Shown: positions 1-8,562 of the stretch, one piece after another
Layout: every line of letters begins with the position of its first letter
Position numbering within the stretch: position 1 is the stretch's first letter
Assembly: GCA_002335865.1 (NCBI GenBank)
Contig: DDCY01000011.1
Coordinates: 1-29,019 of the forward strand
Reading direction: 5' to 3'
DNA length: 29,019 nt
Source of the DNA: Saprospiraceae bacterium UBA1994
Lineage (GTDB): Bacteria > Bacteroidota > Bacteroidia > Chitinophagales > Saprospiraceae
The notes under the pieces: model-generated
What the model saw: the letters and a program-made list of their open reading frames with translations, nothing else
Databases searched by the model: none
Told to the model about the DNA's origin: nothing
Translations under genes and position numbers: made by a program

Positions 1-2592
1 CCCATTGATAGTAACAACTGCGGAATACGTTCCAGGTGCTACCATCGCTCCATTAGTGCTTCCCCACCATAGTATCATACCATCGAATTTCTTGGCAGTA
101 GGGTAGCGCATATTCCATCTGTGTTTATTTGCGCCTTGCTTAATATCCTTTAGTTTAAAGTCTTTCTGTTCTGCGTGATTCGAGTAGGTCACTATGGTAT
201 CCTTGCCCAATAGGTAACTGATAGAGAATGTATCTTTCTTGGCATCATATTGATCCAGATAAAAATGGATATTGACACCTCCAGGATGATTGACTCCGGC
301 ACCTTTAGCGTCTTTTGGAGCTGAGCCAGACATACGATATGATACATCTGGAGCATATACGAAATTACCTTTCTCTTTCTTGTCTTCAGCTTGTTTTAGA
401 ATGTGTAGGTCATCTATTATCCACAATCCTCTACCTTGTGTGGCTGCTATTAGGTCATCACCTTTTACGGCTAAATCTGTGATAGGTACAATCGGCATAT
501 TGAGTTGTAGAGACTCCCAGGACTTGCCATCATTGCGGCTGATGTACATTCCTGATTCACCACCTGCATATAGATAGCCTTTCTGAGATTTGTCGGATCT
601 GAGCACTCTTGTGAAGTGATCGTTAGGAATTCCAGTTGTAATCTGTGTCCATGACTTACCATAATTATCAGTTTTGAATAGGTAAGGTTTATAATCGCCA
701 GACTTATACATAGTACCCGCTACATAACAACTGCTCGCATCAAATGGATTTGGGTCTATACTATTGATCATAAGGTATTTGGGCATCTTACTACTAGTGA
801 TTTCAACCCAGTTATTACCTCCGTCTTGAGTTACGTGTAGTCGACCATCATCGCTACCGACCCATATAACTCCTTCTTTAATAGGAGATTCTGCAGCAGC
901 AAATATGGTAGCATAATACTCTACACTTGTATTGTCTTGAGTAATGGGCCCACCAGATGAGATTAGTTTTTCCGCCTCGTTGCGAGTAAGATCTGGAGAG
1001 ATGATTTTCCATGTTTGACCTTCATCTTCAGTAACATGTAGATGTTGTGATGCCGTATATAGTCGATTAGGATTATGCTTAGAGAAGAAGATTGGAAAAT
1101 TCCATTGGAATCTATATTTCATACCTTCGGCACCGTGACCCATAGGGTTGTCTGGCCAAACATTAATCGCTCTGATATCTCCAGTTCTGTGATTACGACG
1201 AGTCAAAAAACCATCATAACTACCTCCATATACAATATCATTATCTTCTGGATCAATCGCGATATGAGCAGATTCACCACCTGCAGTGCTTTCCCAATCA
1301 TTCTCACTGATAGACCATCCTGTAGTTCTATGTGCTATTCTGATTGTGCTATTATCTTGTTGTGCGGCATAGATACGATATGGAAAGTGGTTGTCAGTAG
1401 TTACTCTGTAAAACTGTGATGTTGGTTGATTGTGATAGGTACTCCATGTCTCTCCACCATCATATGTTACTTGTGCTCCACCGTCATCACCGATAATCAT
1501 TCTATTTGGATCTTCTGGAGCAATCCAGAGATCATGGTGATCTCCATGTGGAGCACGGTTTGCAGAGAATGATTTACCACCATCAGTCGATTTGTGGTAT
1601 CGTACATTCATTACGTATACAGTGTTTTCGTCTTTAGTATCTGCATAAATTCTAGTGTAGTACCATGCTCTTTGTCGGAGTGCTCTTTTGTCGTTTAATT
1701 TATTCCATGTTTCACCGCCATCATCTGATCTATATACGCCACCTTTATCATTTTCTATAATCGCCCATACACGTTCTCCATTGAGTGGAGATACTGCCAC
1801 ACCTGAAATTCCCCAAGTACCTGAAGGTAAGCCTTCATTTTTACTGATGTCAATCCAAGTCTCTCCACCGTCTGTACTTTTGTACATAGCCGATCCCTCT
1901 CCACCACTAGATAGGCTGTAAGGCGTTCTACGGATGGTCCAAGTGTTGGCGTACATGATACGATGATTTGTAGGATCTATAAGTAGATCTACTGCGCCAG
2001 AGCTGGCATTGCTGTAAAGGACTTTTCTCCATGTTTTGCCACCATCGATACTTTTGTACACTCCTCTTTCAGACGTATCTTTATAAAGATCGCCCATTAC
2101 TGCTGCGAATACGATATCAGGATTGACCGGGTGGATTCGGATGCGGGAAATATGTCGACTGTTGGGTAACCCTGATTTTTGCCAAGTTTTTCCTGCATTT
2201 ACGGATTTCCACATACCATAGCCATAAGAAACATTGCCTCTTACAGTTTTTTCTCCACCACCTACATAAATAACATTTGGGTCTGATGGTGCTACAGATA
2301 TACTTCCTATAGAACCACCAAAGTATCCATCAGAGATATTATCCCAAGATCTTCCTCCATCTAAGGTCTTCCATACGCCTCCGCCAGTTGCTCCGAAATA
2401 AAACAAATTAGGTTTTTCTGGTACTCCAGCGACTGCACAAGATCTTCCACCTCTATTGGGTCCAAGATTTCTCCAGTTGACTGTACTATAGAGCTCGTAG
2501 TCAGATGGTTCTGAGCTAGTTTGAGCTCCAGATATAAAATGAAATACACTTGATAAAACAAGTACAAGGGTATATTTTATTGTTGTTTTCAT
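1..2592 (-). CDS. Secreted BNR/VPS10-like beta-propeller protein, partial (C-terminus beyond left edge)
   Basis: An open frame runs without a stop from an ATG at 2592 to base 1, giving 864 codons; the 3' end lies outside the window. The N-terminus is a signal peptide (MKTTIKYTLVLVLSS..., cleavage probably near SGA-QT). About eleven Asp-box (BNR) motifs follow, of the form S-x-D-G-G-x-T-W, for example SLDGGRSW, SIDGGKTW, STDGGETW, SDDGGETW and TQDGGNNW. These suggest one or two seven- to ten-bladed propellers, as in the large Bacteroidota proteins annotated as VPS10/sortilin-like or 'glycosyl hydrolase'. The last visible part (NGAMVAPGTYSA) resembles the FlgD-like/Ig-type domain that often follows these propellers. 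Such proteins are exported, often by type IX secretion, but the C-terminal sorting domain that would show this is not in the window. Substrate unknown; a glycosidase activity is not demonstrated for the family. Confidence 0.9.
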   Translation of the reverse strand, partial: MKTTIKYTLVLVLSSVFHFISGAQTSSEPSDYELYSTVNWRNLGPNRGGRSCAVAGVPEKPNLFYFGATGGGVWKTLDGGRSWDNISDGYFGGSIGSISVAPSDPNVIYVGGGEKTVRGNVSYGYGMWKSVNAGKTWQKSGLPNSRHISRIRIHPVNPDIVFAAVMGDLYKDTSERGVYKSIDGGKTWRKVLYSNASSGAVDLLIDPTNHRIMYANTWTIRRTPYSLSSGGEGSAMYKSTDGGETWIDISKNEGLPSGTWGISGVAVSPLNGERVWAIIENDKGGVYRSDDGGETWNKLNDKRALRQRAWYYTRIYADTKDENTVYVMNVRYHKSTDGGKSFSANRAPHGDHHDLWIAPEDPNRMIIGDDGGAQVTYDGGETWSTYHNQPTSQFYRVTTDNHFPYRIYAAQQDNSTIRIAHRTTGWSISENDWESTAGGESAHIAIDPEDNDIVYGGSYDGFLTRRNHRTGDIRAINVWPDNPMGHGAEGMKYRFQWNFPIFFSKHNPNRLYTASQHLHVTEDEGQTWKIISPDLTRNEAEKLISSGGPITQDNTSVEYYATIFAAAESPIKEGVIWVGSDDGRLHVTQDGGNNWVEITSSKMPKYLMINSIDPNPFDASSCYVAGTMYKSGDYKPYLFKTDNYGKSWTQITTGIPNDHFTRVLRSDKSQKGYLYAGGESGMYISRNDGKSWESLQLNMPIVPITDLAVKGDDLIAATQGRGLWIIDDLHILKQAEDKKEKGNFVYAPDVSYRMSGSAPKDAKGAGVNHPGGVNIHFYLDQYDAKKDTFSISYLLGKDTIVTYSNHAEQKDFKLKDIKQGANKHRWNMRYPTAKKFDGMILWWGSTNGAMVAPGTYSAVVTING

Positions 2593-2964
2593 ATTGTCAG
2601 CAGTATTATATATTATATCAATGGCACACGTGGCACCTTTTGCGCTTTGAGTAAATCGTAGGGTAAAGACTCAACAACAGCAATATAAAGGATTTCTGTA
2701 CATCAATTGGAATAATAAGTTATAAGTCTTTTCATGTAACGAAATGGTATAATATTGATTTGACAAGTTGCATTAGTTTCCAGTTGCTGTTGGTTTCAGT
2801 TACTCATCCAACTTACAGGACTAGGTTCATTAGCGTCATAAAAAAACTGATCGAAAAATTCCAATTCTCTCTAATTCGTATTTACCATATTTCATTTCTC
2901 TGGATGTATCATACAAGAGTTTTGACTTCCTTGACAATAATCTTTAGGCTTAGATTAAACAATT
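2593..2964. other. Intergenic region, no gene recognised
   Basis: This 372-base stretch lies between the start of the propeller gene and the end of the phosphopantetheinyl transferase gene. It should hold the propeller gene promoter, but I find no exact TAnnTTTG element upstream of 2592. A 75-codon TTG-started frame on the plus strand (2760-2987) runs into the neighbouring gene on the other strand and resembles no family I know. Reading all frames gave no recognisable gene remnant. Confidence 0.5.
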
Positions 2965-3612
2965 TTATTCTATTTCCACACTTGTAACAATCATATAGTC
3001 TTCCATTAGACGGTACTCTATATTGTATAATGCTTCAAATCCATTAATTTCTATTCTTCCTATCGCAGTGCCAGATGTAAGATTATTACTTACTTTTGAT
3101 ATGCTCATATGCCCTCGAAAGTCTACCTTTCTCTTTCCATAAGATTTGTAGATACATTCTTTTGCTCCCCAGATGATATGATAGTATAGCAATGCTTGGT
3201 TATCATCAATAGGTATATGATTTTGTTCCACTTCATTGCAAAATTTTCTAGCAATACGACCAATCTTGCTCACAACTTTCTGAATGTCAATACCTACCGA
3301 ATGCTTCGAGGCGATAACAGCAGTACGATTTACAGAATGGCTAAGTGATATATGATATTCACTATTGATCAATACAGGTTTGCCATATTCATCTTTAGTA
3401 CATATAGTTCGACTTTTGGCCCCTGTCATGATATGTAGCAGATATCTGGACGAGAGCCATTCTAGTCTCTTACGTTCAGAAAAATCTTTCAATTGTTCTA
3501 CTTCATCAGAATTGAGACGGAGCCTATCTTCGAAATAAGTGTTAGACTCAGTATTATCCCAAACGGCAAATATGCCACTTGACTTTGTAGATTGTATATA
3601 AAATAACGGCAT
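2965..3612 (-). CDS. 4'-phosphopantetheinyl transferase superfamily protein (Sfp/AcpT-like)
   Basis: This is a 215-residue protein when started at the ATG at 3612; the open frame continues upstream to 3681, but the extra residues are not family-like and cover the divergent promoter region. The family transfers the phosphopantetheine arm of CoA to a serine of acyl or peptidyl carrier proteins. Visible hallmarks are a basic N-terminal segment with WLSSRYLLHIMTG (residues 52-64), the ISLSHS segment (88-93), the Mg-binding motif GIDIQ (107-111) and WGAKECIYKSYGKRKVDF (148-165), whose Glu152 is the third metal ligand. The second acidic ligand, usually Glu in G-I-D-x-E, is Gln111 here. It is divergent from dcd and has no carrier-protein, NRPS or PKS gene nearby, so it may be the general ACP-activating enzyme or a helper for a distant pathway. 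Confidence 0.87.
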   Translation of the reverse strand: MPLFYIQSTKSSGIFAVWDNTESNTYFEDRLRLNSDEVEQLKDFSERKRLEWLSSRYLLHIMTGAKSRTICTKDEYGKPVLINSEYHISLSHSVNRTAVIASKHSVGIDIQKVVSKIGRIARKFCNEVEQNHIPIDDNQALLYYHIIWGAKECIYKSYGKRKVDFRGHMSISKVSNNLTSGTAIGRIEINGFEALYNIEYRLMEDYMIVTSVEIE

Positions 3613-3669
3613 AGTACAAATGTAACTTATGGAAACTAAGATCATTAATGGAATTGAAAAATATTCGGC

Positions 3670-3677
3670 TACCTTTG
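3670..3677 (+). promoter_or_regulatory. Candidate -7 promoter element for dcd
   Basis: TACCTTTG is an exact match to the Bacteroidota -7 consensus TAnnTTTG, 51 bases ahead of the dcd ATG. No well-spaced TTG -33 box is visible, so the call is moderate. On the opposite strand an exact TACATTTG (3617-3624) sits 4 bases ahead of the phosphopantetheinyl transferase ATG and could give a near-leaderless transcript. Confidence 0.4.
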
Positions 3678-3728
3678 CCATTCAAGAATGTTAAGGATGG
3701 TTTTTGAAAGACCAAAGAAAATAGAAGT

Positions 3729-4265
3729 ATGATACTGACAGATAAGCAAATACTCATTGCAATAAATAAAGGAGAGATAGTAGTAGAGCCATACGATAGA
3801 TCATGTCTAGGGACTAACTCTTATGACGTACATCTCAGTAAGTACTTAGCAACCTACGAGAATGAAGTACTAGATGCTAAAAAGCATAATACAGTTACTC
3901 ACTTTGAGATCCCTGAAGAGGGATTTGTAATACAACCAGGAACACTATATTTAGGAGCAACCTTGGAGTATACTGAAACTCATGCGACGGTGCCTTTTCT
4001 AGAAGGTAAGTCCTCTGTAGGTAGATTGGGTATTGATATTCATGCGACTGCCGGTAAAGGGGATGTAGGATTTTGCAATCACTGGACATTAGAAATATCA
4101 TGTGTACATCCAGTAAGGGTATATGCGGGTATGCCTGTAGGGCAATTGATCTACTTCATGGTAGATGGTGAAATTGAAAACTACTACAACAAGAAGAAAA
4201 ACGCTAAATACAACCTGAAAACTCCAAAACCTATGGAGAGTATGATGTGGAAGAATACTTTTTAG
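3729..4265 (+). CDS. dcd: dCTP deaminase
   Basis: The 178-residue product matches the trimeric dCTP deaminase/dUTPase fold family, which deaminates dCTP to dUTP for dTMP synthesis in the cytoplasm. The central block GKSSVGRLGIDIHATAGKGD (residues 93-112) followed by GFCNHWTLEIS is diagnostic. By eye, Arg99 and Glu122 correspond to the E. coli active-site Arg115 and Glu138, with the same spacing of 23 residues. The C-terminal AKYNLKTPKP resembles the nucleotide-covering tail. The length fits the family (about 175-195). A bifunctional deaminase-dUTPase cannot be excluded from sequence alone. The gene is divergent from the phosphopantetheinyl transferase, and ends in TAG. Confidence 0.95.
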   Translation: MILTDKQILIAINKGEIVVEPYDRSCLGTNSYDVHLSKYLATYENEVLDAKKHNTVTHFEIPEEGFVIQPGTLYLGATLEYTETHATVPFLEGKSSVGRLGIDIHATAGKGDVGFCNHWTLEISCVHPVRVYAGMPVGQLIYFMVDGEIENYYNKKKNAKYNLKTPKPMESMMWKNTF

Positions 4266-4435
4266 CAGTTAATAATAAATCTGGGCATAACATACATCCA
4301 ATAAAAAAGCCCAAACAACTTAACATTTGAGCTTTCATAGTTCTTAAATTATTGTTCTTTTATTTTGATCCTTAATTTATACGTAATCGTATCGTGGTTA
4401 TCTTCATATTAGTTTCAAATTGATACTTGAACTTG

Positions 4436-4744
4436 CTATGGATTCACATATAGTCTTTGCCATTCTAGTATTCCACCAAGTACATTTCTCACATTTTTAT
4501 AACCGAGCTCAGTTAACATATTTTTAGCGGTACCACTACGGGCGCCTGATCTACAGTGTATGATAATTTCTTTTTTTCTAAATGGCTCTAGTTCATTGAG
4601 TGCGCCAGGAAGACTACCTAGTGGAATAAGCTTTGCGCCTAGGTTATATTCAGCGTATTCGAATGGCTCTCTAACATCAAGGAAGAGAAAATCTTCTTTT
4701 GCATCTAATTTGGCTTTTAACTCAGGTATTTCTATATCTATCAT
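4436..4744 (-). CDS. Single-domain rhodanese-like protein
   Basis: This 102-residue protein is one rhodanese domain. The N-terminal FLFLDVREPFEY (residues 20-31) is the CH2A-like motif, and the active-site loop is CRSGAR (64-69), with Cys64 as the predicted persulfide-carrying residue. GYKNVRNVLGGILEW near the C-terminus is the usual last helix-strand element. It has no signal peptide, so it is probably a cytoplasmic sulfur carrier or sulfurtransferase; the acceptor is unknown. It is the last gene of a minus-strand run behind the PASTA and double-Ddl genes (gap 37 bases), and may be co-transcribed with them without a functional link. Confidence 0.9.
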   Translation of the reverse strand: MIDIEIPELKAKLDAKEDFLFLDVREPFEYAEYNLGAKLIPLGSLPGALNELEPFRKKEIIIHCRSGARSGTAKNMLTELGYKNVRNVLGGILEWQRLYVNP

Positions 4745-4781
4745 TGGTGTTTTAATATTTCTAATTATTTTATGTAATACA

Positions 4782-5588
4782 CTAGTTACACTGAGATGGC
4801 TTAGATTGTTGCACTGAGATATCTACCGGTGTTCCTCTTTCTATCGTTTTGATAGGATCAAATGCCGGATTTTGAGATACGATATATGCACTATCAAGAT
4901 TAGTAACTGTTCCTATTTTGTTGACGTTTCCTACTTTGAGTTTTAGTTGCTCTAGATAAAATACGGCTTCGGGATAGGAATAACATTTGAGATCTGGAAG
5001 ATCAGTCTTTCCGCCACCACGACTACTCAATATCATCTCTAATGTCCCCCCTTTTTCAACCATTACTGATTTTTTGAATACGGTCCCACTTACTATTTTT
5101 TCTCCTTTGTAGTAAACTTCTAAGATATGGTTAGGCTCTGCTGGATCATACTTATAGTCCTTGATGACTGCATTGATCTCTTGAAATTTGAGTTCTCTTT
5201 TCTTTTGGTCAAAATCATTTCCATATAGCTGTGGAAGCTTGGATAATGGATATTGATCTGAGTTGTATTTCGTAGTGCGGACATAGATTTTACGACCTTC
5301 TTTTACTTCCGATCCTGGTTTAGGATTTTGATCGAGGATTTGTCCTCCTGGCTTACCTACGATATGTATAGAGTCATGGACAAGGATTTGAAATGTCTTA
5401 TCCTCAGCATCTTTAAGCGCATCATTCATTTGCTCTCCAATATAATCAGGTAAAGCTAGTTTTTGTCCATGATTTGTATAAAACTTGAGCCACATGAGCA
5501 CGGCAAATAGTATCACTCCTAAAAAGATAGCGATGTACAATAGTTGCTTAAAAAATGCTTTACTAGTCAAGAATTGTAAAATTTTCAT
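4782..5588 (-). CDS. Membrane-anchored PASTA-domain protein
   Basis: I use the ATG at 5588 (MKILQFLTSK), giving 268 residues; an in-frame start at 5615 would add nine. A short cytoplasmic N-terminus is followed by one membrane segment (about residues 16-34) and a periplasmic part with three PASTA-like repeats. The first (about 44-106) has LPDYIGEQMNDAL and ILDQNPKPGSEVKEGRKIYV, the second (about 115-190) ends in GGTLEMILS, and the third (about 195-260) has DLKCYSYPEAVFYLEQ and IVSQNPAFD...IERGTPVDI. PASTA domains bind peptidoglycan stem peptides or muropeptides in several Gram-positive proteins, but here there is no kinase or penicillin-binding domain. It lies directly downstream of the Ddl-type gene on the same strand, an arrangement common in Bacteroidota, which supports a cell-wall role. 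Function is inferred. Confidence 0.88.
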   Translation of the reverse strand: MKILQFLTSKAFFKQLLYIAIFLGVILFAVLMWLKFYTNHGQKLALPDYIGEQMNDALKDAEDKTFQILVHDSIHIVGKPGGQILDQNPKPGSEVKEGRKIYVRTTKYNSDQYPLSKLPQLYGNDFDQKKRELKFQEINAVIKDYKYDPAEPNHILEVYYKGEKIVSGTVFKKSVMVEKGGTLEMILSSRGGGKTDLPDLKCYSYPEAVFYLEQLKLKVGNVNKIGTVTNLDSAYIVSQNPAFDPIKTIERGTPVDISVQQSKPSQCN

Positions 5589-5642
5589 GTGATTAAATAT
5601 AAAACTGTTATTCACCGAAGACTGCCTGTTGCCTATTAAAGA

Positions 5643-8339
5643 CTATCTACTCCATCCTGAAGACTGACTTTCGGCTGCAAATTGCAATATTTTATCAATA
5701 AATTCATAAGGCTTATATCCATTAATGGCACATTGATGAAAAATACAAGTAGCAGGAGTCATACCAGGTAACGAATTGATTTCAATAACAATTGTATCTA
5801 CTTCGTTTCCTTTTACTCTTACAAATGCATCTATCCTAGAATATCCACTTACTCCTAAGAGCTCTGCGGCTTTTTGTAAATCAGCCCTTACTTGATCAGA
5901 TATCGCTCGAAATCGTTCAGGATCTTCGCTAAATCTAGCGGGAGTAATATTCTGTCCTTCGCCAGCAAGAAACTTTTCTTCTAATGATAATACTTCTCCT
6001 GTAGCTAATGCCTCGGATGGTTCGAATATCTCAAATCGTACTTGCTCTCCATCCATGTGAGTGAGCATACCACCTGTGATCTCGAGGAAATGATCTGCAT
6101 CGCTGCTATCGATCAGTTGTTCACAAAGTACTTCTGGTTTCATCGGAAATTCTTCATTATAGTTGAGACCTAATTCTGATCTCAGTTCTGTAGACATATC
6201 CCATTCTGCACGGAATAATCCTTTAAGGTATACTTTGAGTTCGTCTGAGGACTTGATTTTACGTACCGCTGAGCTACATCCATCATCCATTGGCTTAGCT
6301 ATGATAGGGAATCCTCCGATCAGTTCATTCATATTAGTTATAGCCTGATCAGCATCTCTTTCATAGTTTTCTTTAGAGATCACAAATTGATCAGCCACGG
6401 TAAATCCATTGCTTTTCAGTATTTGCAGTGTTTCGTATTTGTCTATAGTCTTGGCTGCTGATTCTGCTGGCGATCCATTATGTGGAATACCATGCGCTTT
6501 CAGTTTGGCTTGTACTGTACCATCTTCTCCAGGTCTACCATGTAATGCTATGAATGCTAAACTCACTTCTTCAGCGAGATCCATATAACTTATTTCCGAC
6601 GGCTCTGAGATATAACTCGAATCCAAGTATCTATCCATGATGGCTTTACTCTCATCTTGGATCTGCTGTATTACTGGATGCACAGAATATCCTAAGATTT
6701 TATCTCTTACATCATCCGCATTATCCTTGAGGAGCATCTTCACTGGTATCTTATATAACTTGTGGCTATCTCCATCTTTCATCAAGAATATTGGAATCGG
6801 CTCATAGCCATCCGAGCTCGCTAGCTTCTCATATATATTACGGCCGCTCTCCATAGAGATATGTCTTTCAAATGAATATCCGCCCATGATCACTGCCACT
6901 TTCTTCTTCTGACTTTCTTCTTTTTGTAATTTTTCTAGCGATTCGTCTATGCGAGTAAGCAACTGTTTGTATCCACGTAGGTATAGCTGATCATTCAGCC
7001 TTTCTTGTACCGAACATCTTATTATAAAACTCAAAAACTGACTAGGATTCAACCCAATCTCTGCGGCCTGATGAAAGAAAAATGAAGATGGCAACATCCC
7101 TGAAGTCGTATTAGGATCATTCAAAAATATCTTTCCTTCCGCATTGATAAATCCATCAATTCTGGCATAAGTATGGAATCCTAGATAGTCATAGAGTCGC
7201 TCACATTCAGATCTGATAGCTTGGAGATGATCGTCAGATACTGCTATAGGTGTAATCTTACGTGATAGTCCAGGGAGATATTTCGACCTGTAATCATAGA
7301 TATCTCCAGAATTTACTATTTCTGTCGGTGGCAGTGCAACGGCATTCTGATCTTCATTTCGTAATACGATACATGAAAATTCTCGACCATCGATAAATGA
7401 CTCGACAATCACTCGCTGCTCAGTCATATGACCTTCAATCGTACAAGAGTCGTTAGTGATTAGATAATTATCTAGGTATTTTACTAAAGCTTGAGGATGA
7501 TGTATTGTCTGTTCAGCTAATTCGACAGGAAAGCCTATACCTCCGCGGATATCAGATACTTCGACAGCCCAAATGTATTTTTCTTCTTTGCTATATGCAT
7601 TCCAAACCGGAGAACTAACATGCTCTATAAAGAATGCGGCATTTATCGAATCTCTATAAGTCATTATGTCTACTGCTTTGAGTATACTTACTCCGATGCT
7701 ACTTCCTTGGTTACTTGGTCTGATGACCATAGTAGATCCGATGACTTCTTTAGATTGTACGAATAGCTTTTCGATCTCAGATTCAGTGCTATTTATCCAT
7801 TCTTCTCTTGTGATCGCTAGTATCTTTGGACAATGAAAACCTGCTGCTTCCATCAGATTTTTTTGAGTGTACTTGTCCATTCCTATGGCACAGGGCAATA
7901 CTCCAGATCCAGTATATGGTATCCCTCGAGCATCACAGATCGACTGTATCTGTCCATCTTCTCCAAAGCTTCCGTGAAGCGCAAGGAATGCGATATCTAT
8001 TTGAGTCTGTACTTCATCCCAAGATCTTCTCTGACCTACTTGACTAACCAAAGCATCATAATCGTAACTATCGATTGGTCCTAGTGACTCGACATATATC
8101 TGATAGTTACTATCGCCTGCAGACTGATAAGATGCTGGCGGATAGAAATCTCTGATTGTACCTTTGTATATATATTCCCAGTTGAGTTCAATAAGTGTCT
8201 GGTGGCTATCTACAAAAATCGGTATCGCCTCAAATATGTCTTTATTTAGATTGTCATATACTGTACGGCCGCCTGCAAATGAGATCTCTCTCTCTCTCGA
8301 TGGTCCTCCAAAAAATATTCCTACTTTGATCTTCTTCAT
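5643..8339 (-). CDS. Two-module D-alanine--D-alanine ligase-type protein (tandem Ddl fusion)
   Basis: I prefer the ATG at 8339 (MKKIKVGIFFGG), giving 898 residues; the frame also has an upstream TTG at 8351. Ordinary Ddl enzymes have 300-370 residues; this protein holds two complete Ddl-type ATP-grasp units joined by a charged, possibly coiled-coil linker (about 456-478). Module 1: GGPSREREIS, ALHGSFGEDG, RPSNQGSSIGV, YDYRSKYLPG, and a degenerate metal site NDPNTTSGM. Module 2: GGYSFERHIS, ALHGRPGEDG, KPMDDGCSSAV, LSLEEKFLAGEG, and a canonical EINSLPGMT. Aligned by eye to E. coli DdlB, the Glu15-Ser150-Tyr216 triad is Glu-Ser-Tyr in module 1 but Glu-Cys-Phe in module 2, while the metal ligand Glu270 is Asp in module 1 and Glu in module 2. 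It is the likely source of D-Ala-D-Ala for UDP-MurNAc-pentapeptide, with the second module perhaps altered in substrate or regulatory. It is first in an operon with the PASTA protein. Confidence 0.92.
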   Translation of the reverse strand: MKKIKVGIFFGGPSREREISFAGGRTVYDNLNKDIFEAIPIFVDSHQTLIELNWEYIYKGTIRDFYPPASYQSAGDSNYQIYVESLGPIDSYDYDALVSQVGQRRSWDEVQTQIDIAFLALHGSFGEDGQIQSICDARGIPYTGSGVLPCAIGMDKYTQKNLMEAAGFHCPKILAITREEWINSTESEIEKLFVQSKEVIGSTMVIRPSNQGSSIGVSILKAVDIMTYRDSINAAFFIEHVSSPVWNAYSKEEKYIWAVEVSDIRGGIGFPVELAEQTIHHPQALVKYLDNYLITNDSCTIEGHMTEQRVIVESFIDGREFSCIVLRNEDQNAVALPPTEIVNSGDIYDYRSKYLPGLSRKITPIAVSDDHLQAIRSECERLYDYLGFHTYARIDGFINAEGKIFLNDPNTTSGMLPSSFFFHQAAEIGLNPSQFLSFIIRCSVQERLNDQLYLRGYKQLLTRIDESLEKLQKEESQKKKVAVIMGGYSFERHISMESGRNIYEKLASSDGYEPIPIFLMKDGDSHKLYKIPVKMLLKDNADDVRDKILGYSVHPVIQQIQDESKAIMDRYLDSSYISEPSEISYMDLAEEVSLAFIALHGRPGEDGTVQAKLKAHGIPHNGSPAESAAKTIDKYETLQILKSNGFTVADQFVISKENYERDADQAITNMNELIGGFPIIAKPMDDGCSSAVRKIKSSDELKVYLKGLFRAEWDMSTELRSELGLNYNEEFPMKPEVLCEQLIDSSDADHFLEITGGMLTHMDGEQVRFEIFEPSEALATGEVLSLEEKFLAGEGQNITPARFSEDPERFRAISDQVRADLQKAAELLGVSGYSRIDAFVRVKGNEVDTIVIEINSLPGMTPATCIFHQCAINGYKPYEFIDKILQFAAESQSSGWSR

Positions 8340-8370
8340 GTCTACTAGCAATCAGCTCTTTACGCATTAG

Positions 8371-8378
8371 CAAAATTA
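8371..8378 (-). promoter_or_regulatory. Candidate -7 promoter element for the double-Ddl operon
   Basis: Read on the minus strand this is TAATTTTG, an exact TAnnTTTG match, 31 bases ahead of the preferred ATG at 8339. There is no clear TTG box at the expected 19-21 base spacing. Its position supports the ATG start over any further upstream. Confidence 0.38.
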
Positions 8379-8562
8379 ATCAATTATAGTGAATTGCCAT
8401 GTCGTATTAAGATTTATATCCAATGCTTCATCCAAGTGAATATATATGGCTTGCTAAATAATATTTCTACTTAGTTTTTATTCGTTATGACCTAGGAAGT
8501 ATTAGCATTCCATAGACCTGTCATTGTGTATATTCGTTTTCTCAATACTATAACTGTTACTC

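Noticed and set aside
2760..2987. 75-codon TTG-started plus-strand frame
   Set aside because: No recognisable similarity, low-complexity hydrophobic content, and it overlaps the end of a real gene on the other strand.
4282..4313. TGGGC...GCCCA inverted repeat between dcd and the rhodanese gene as a terminator
   Set aside because: Only five pairs with a 22-base loop and no proper T-run on either strand.
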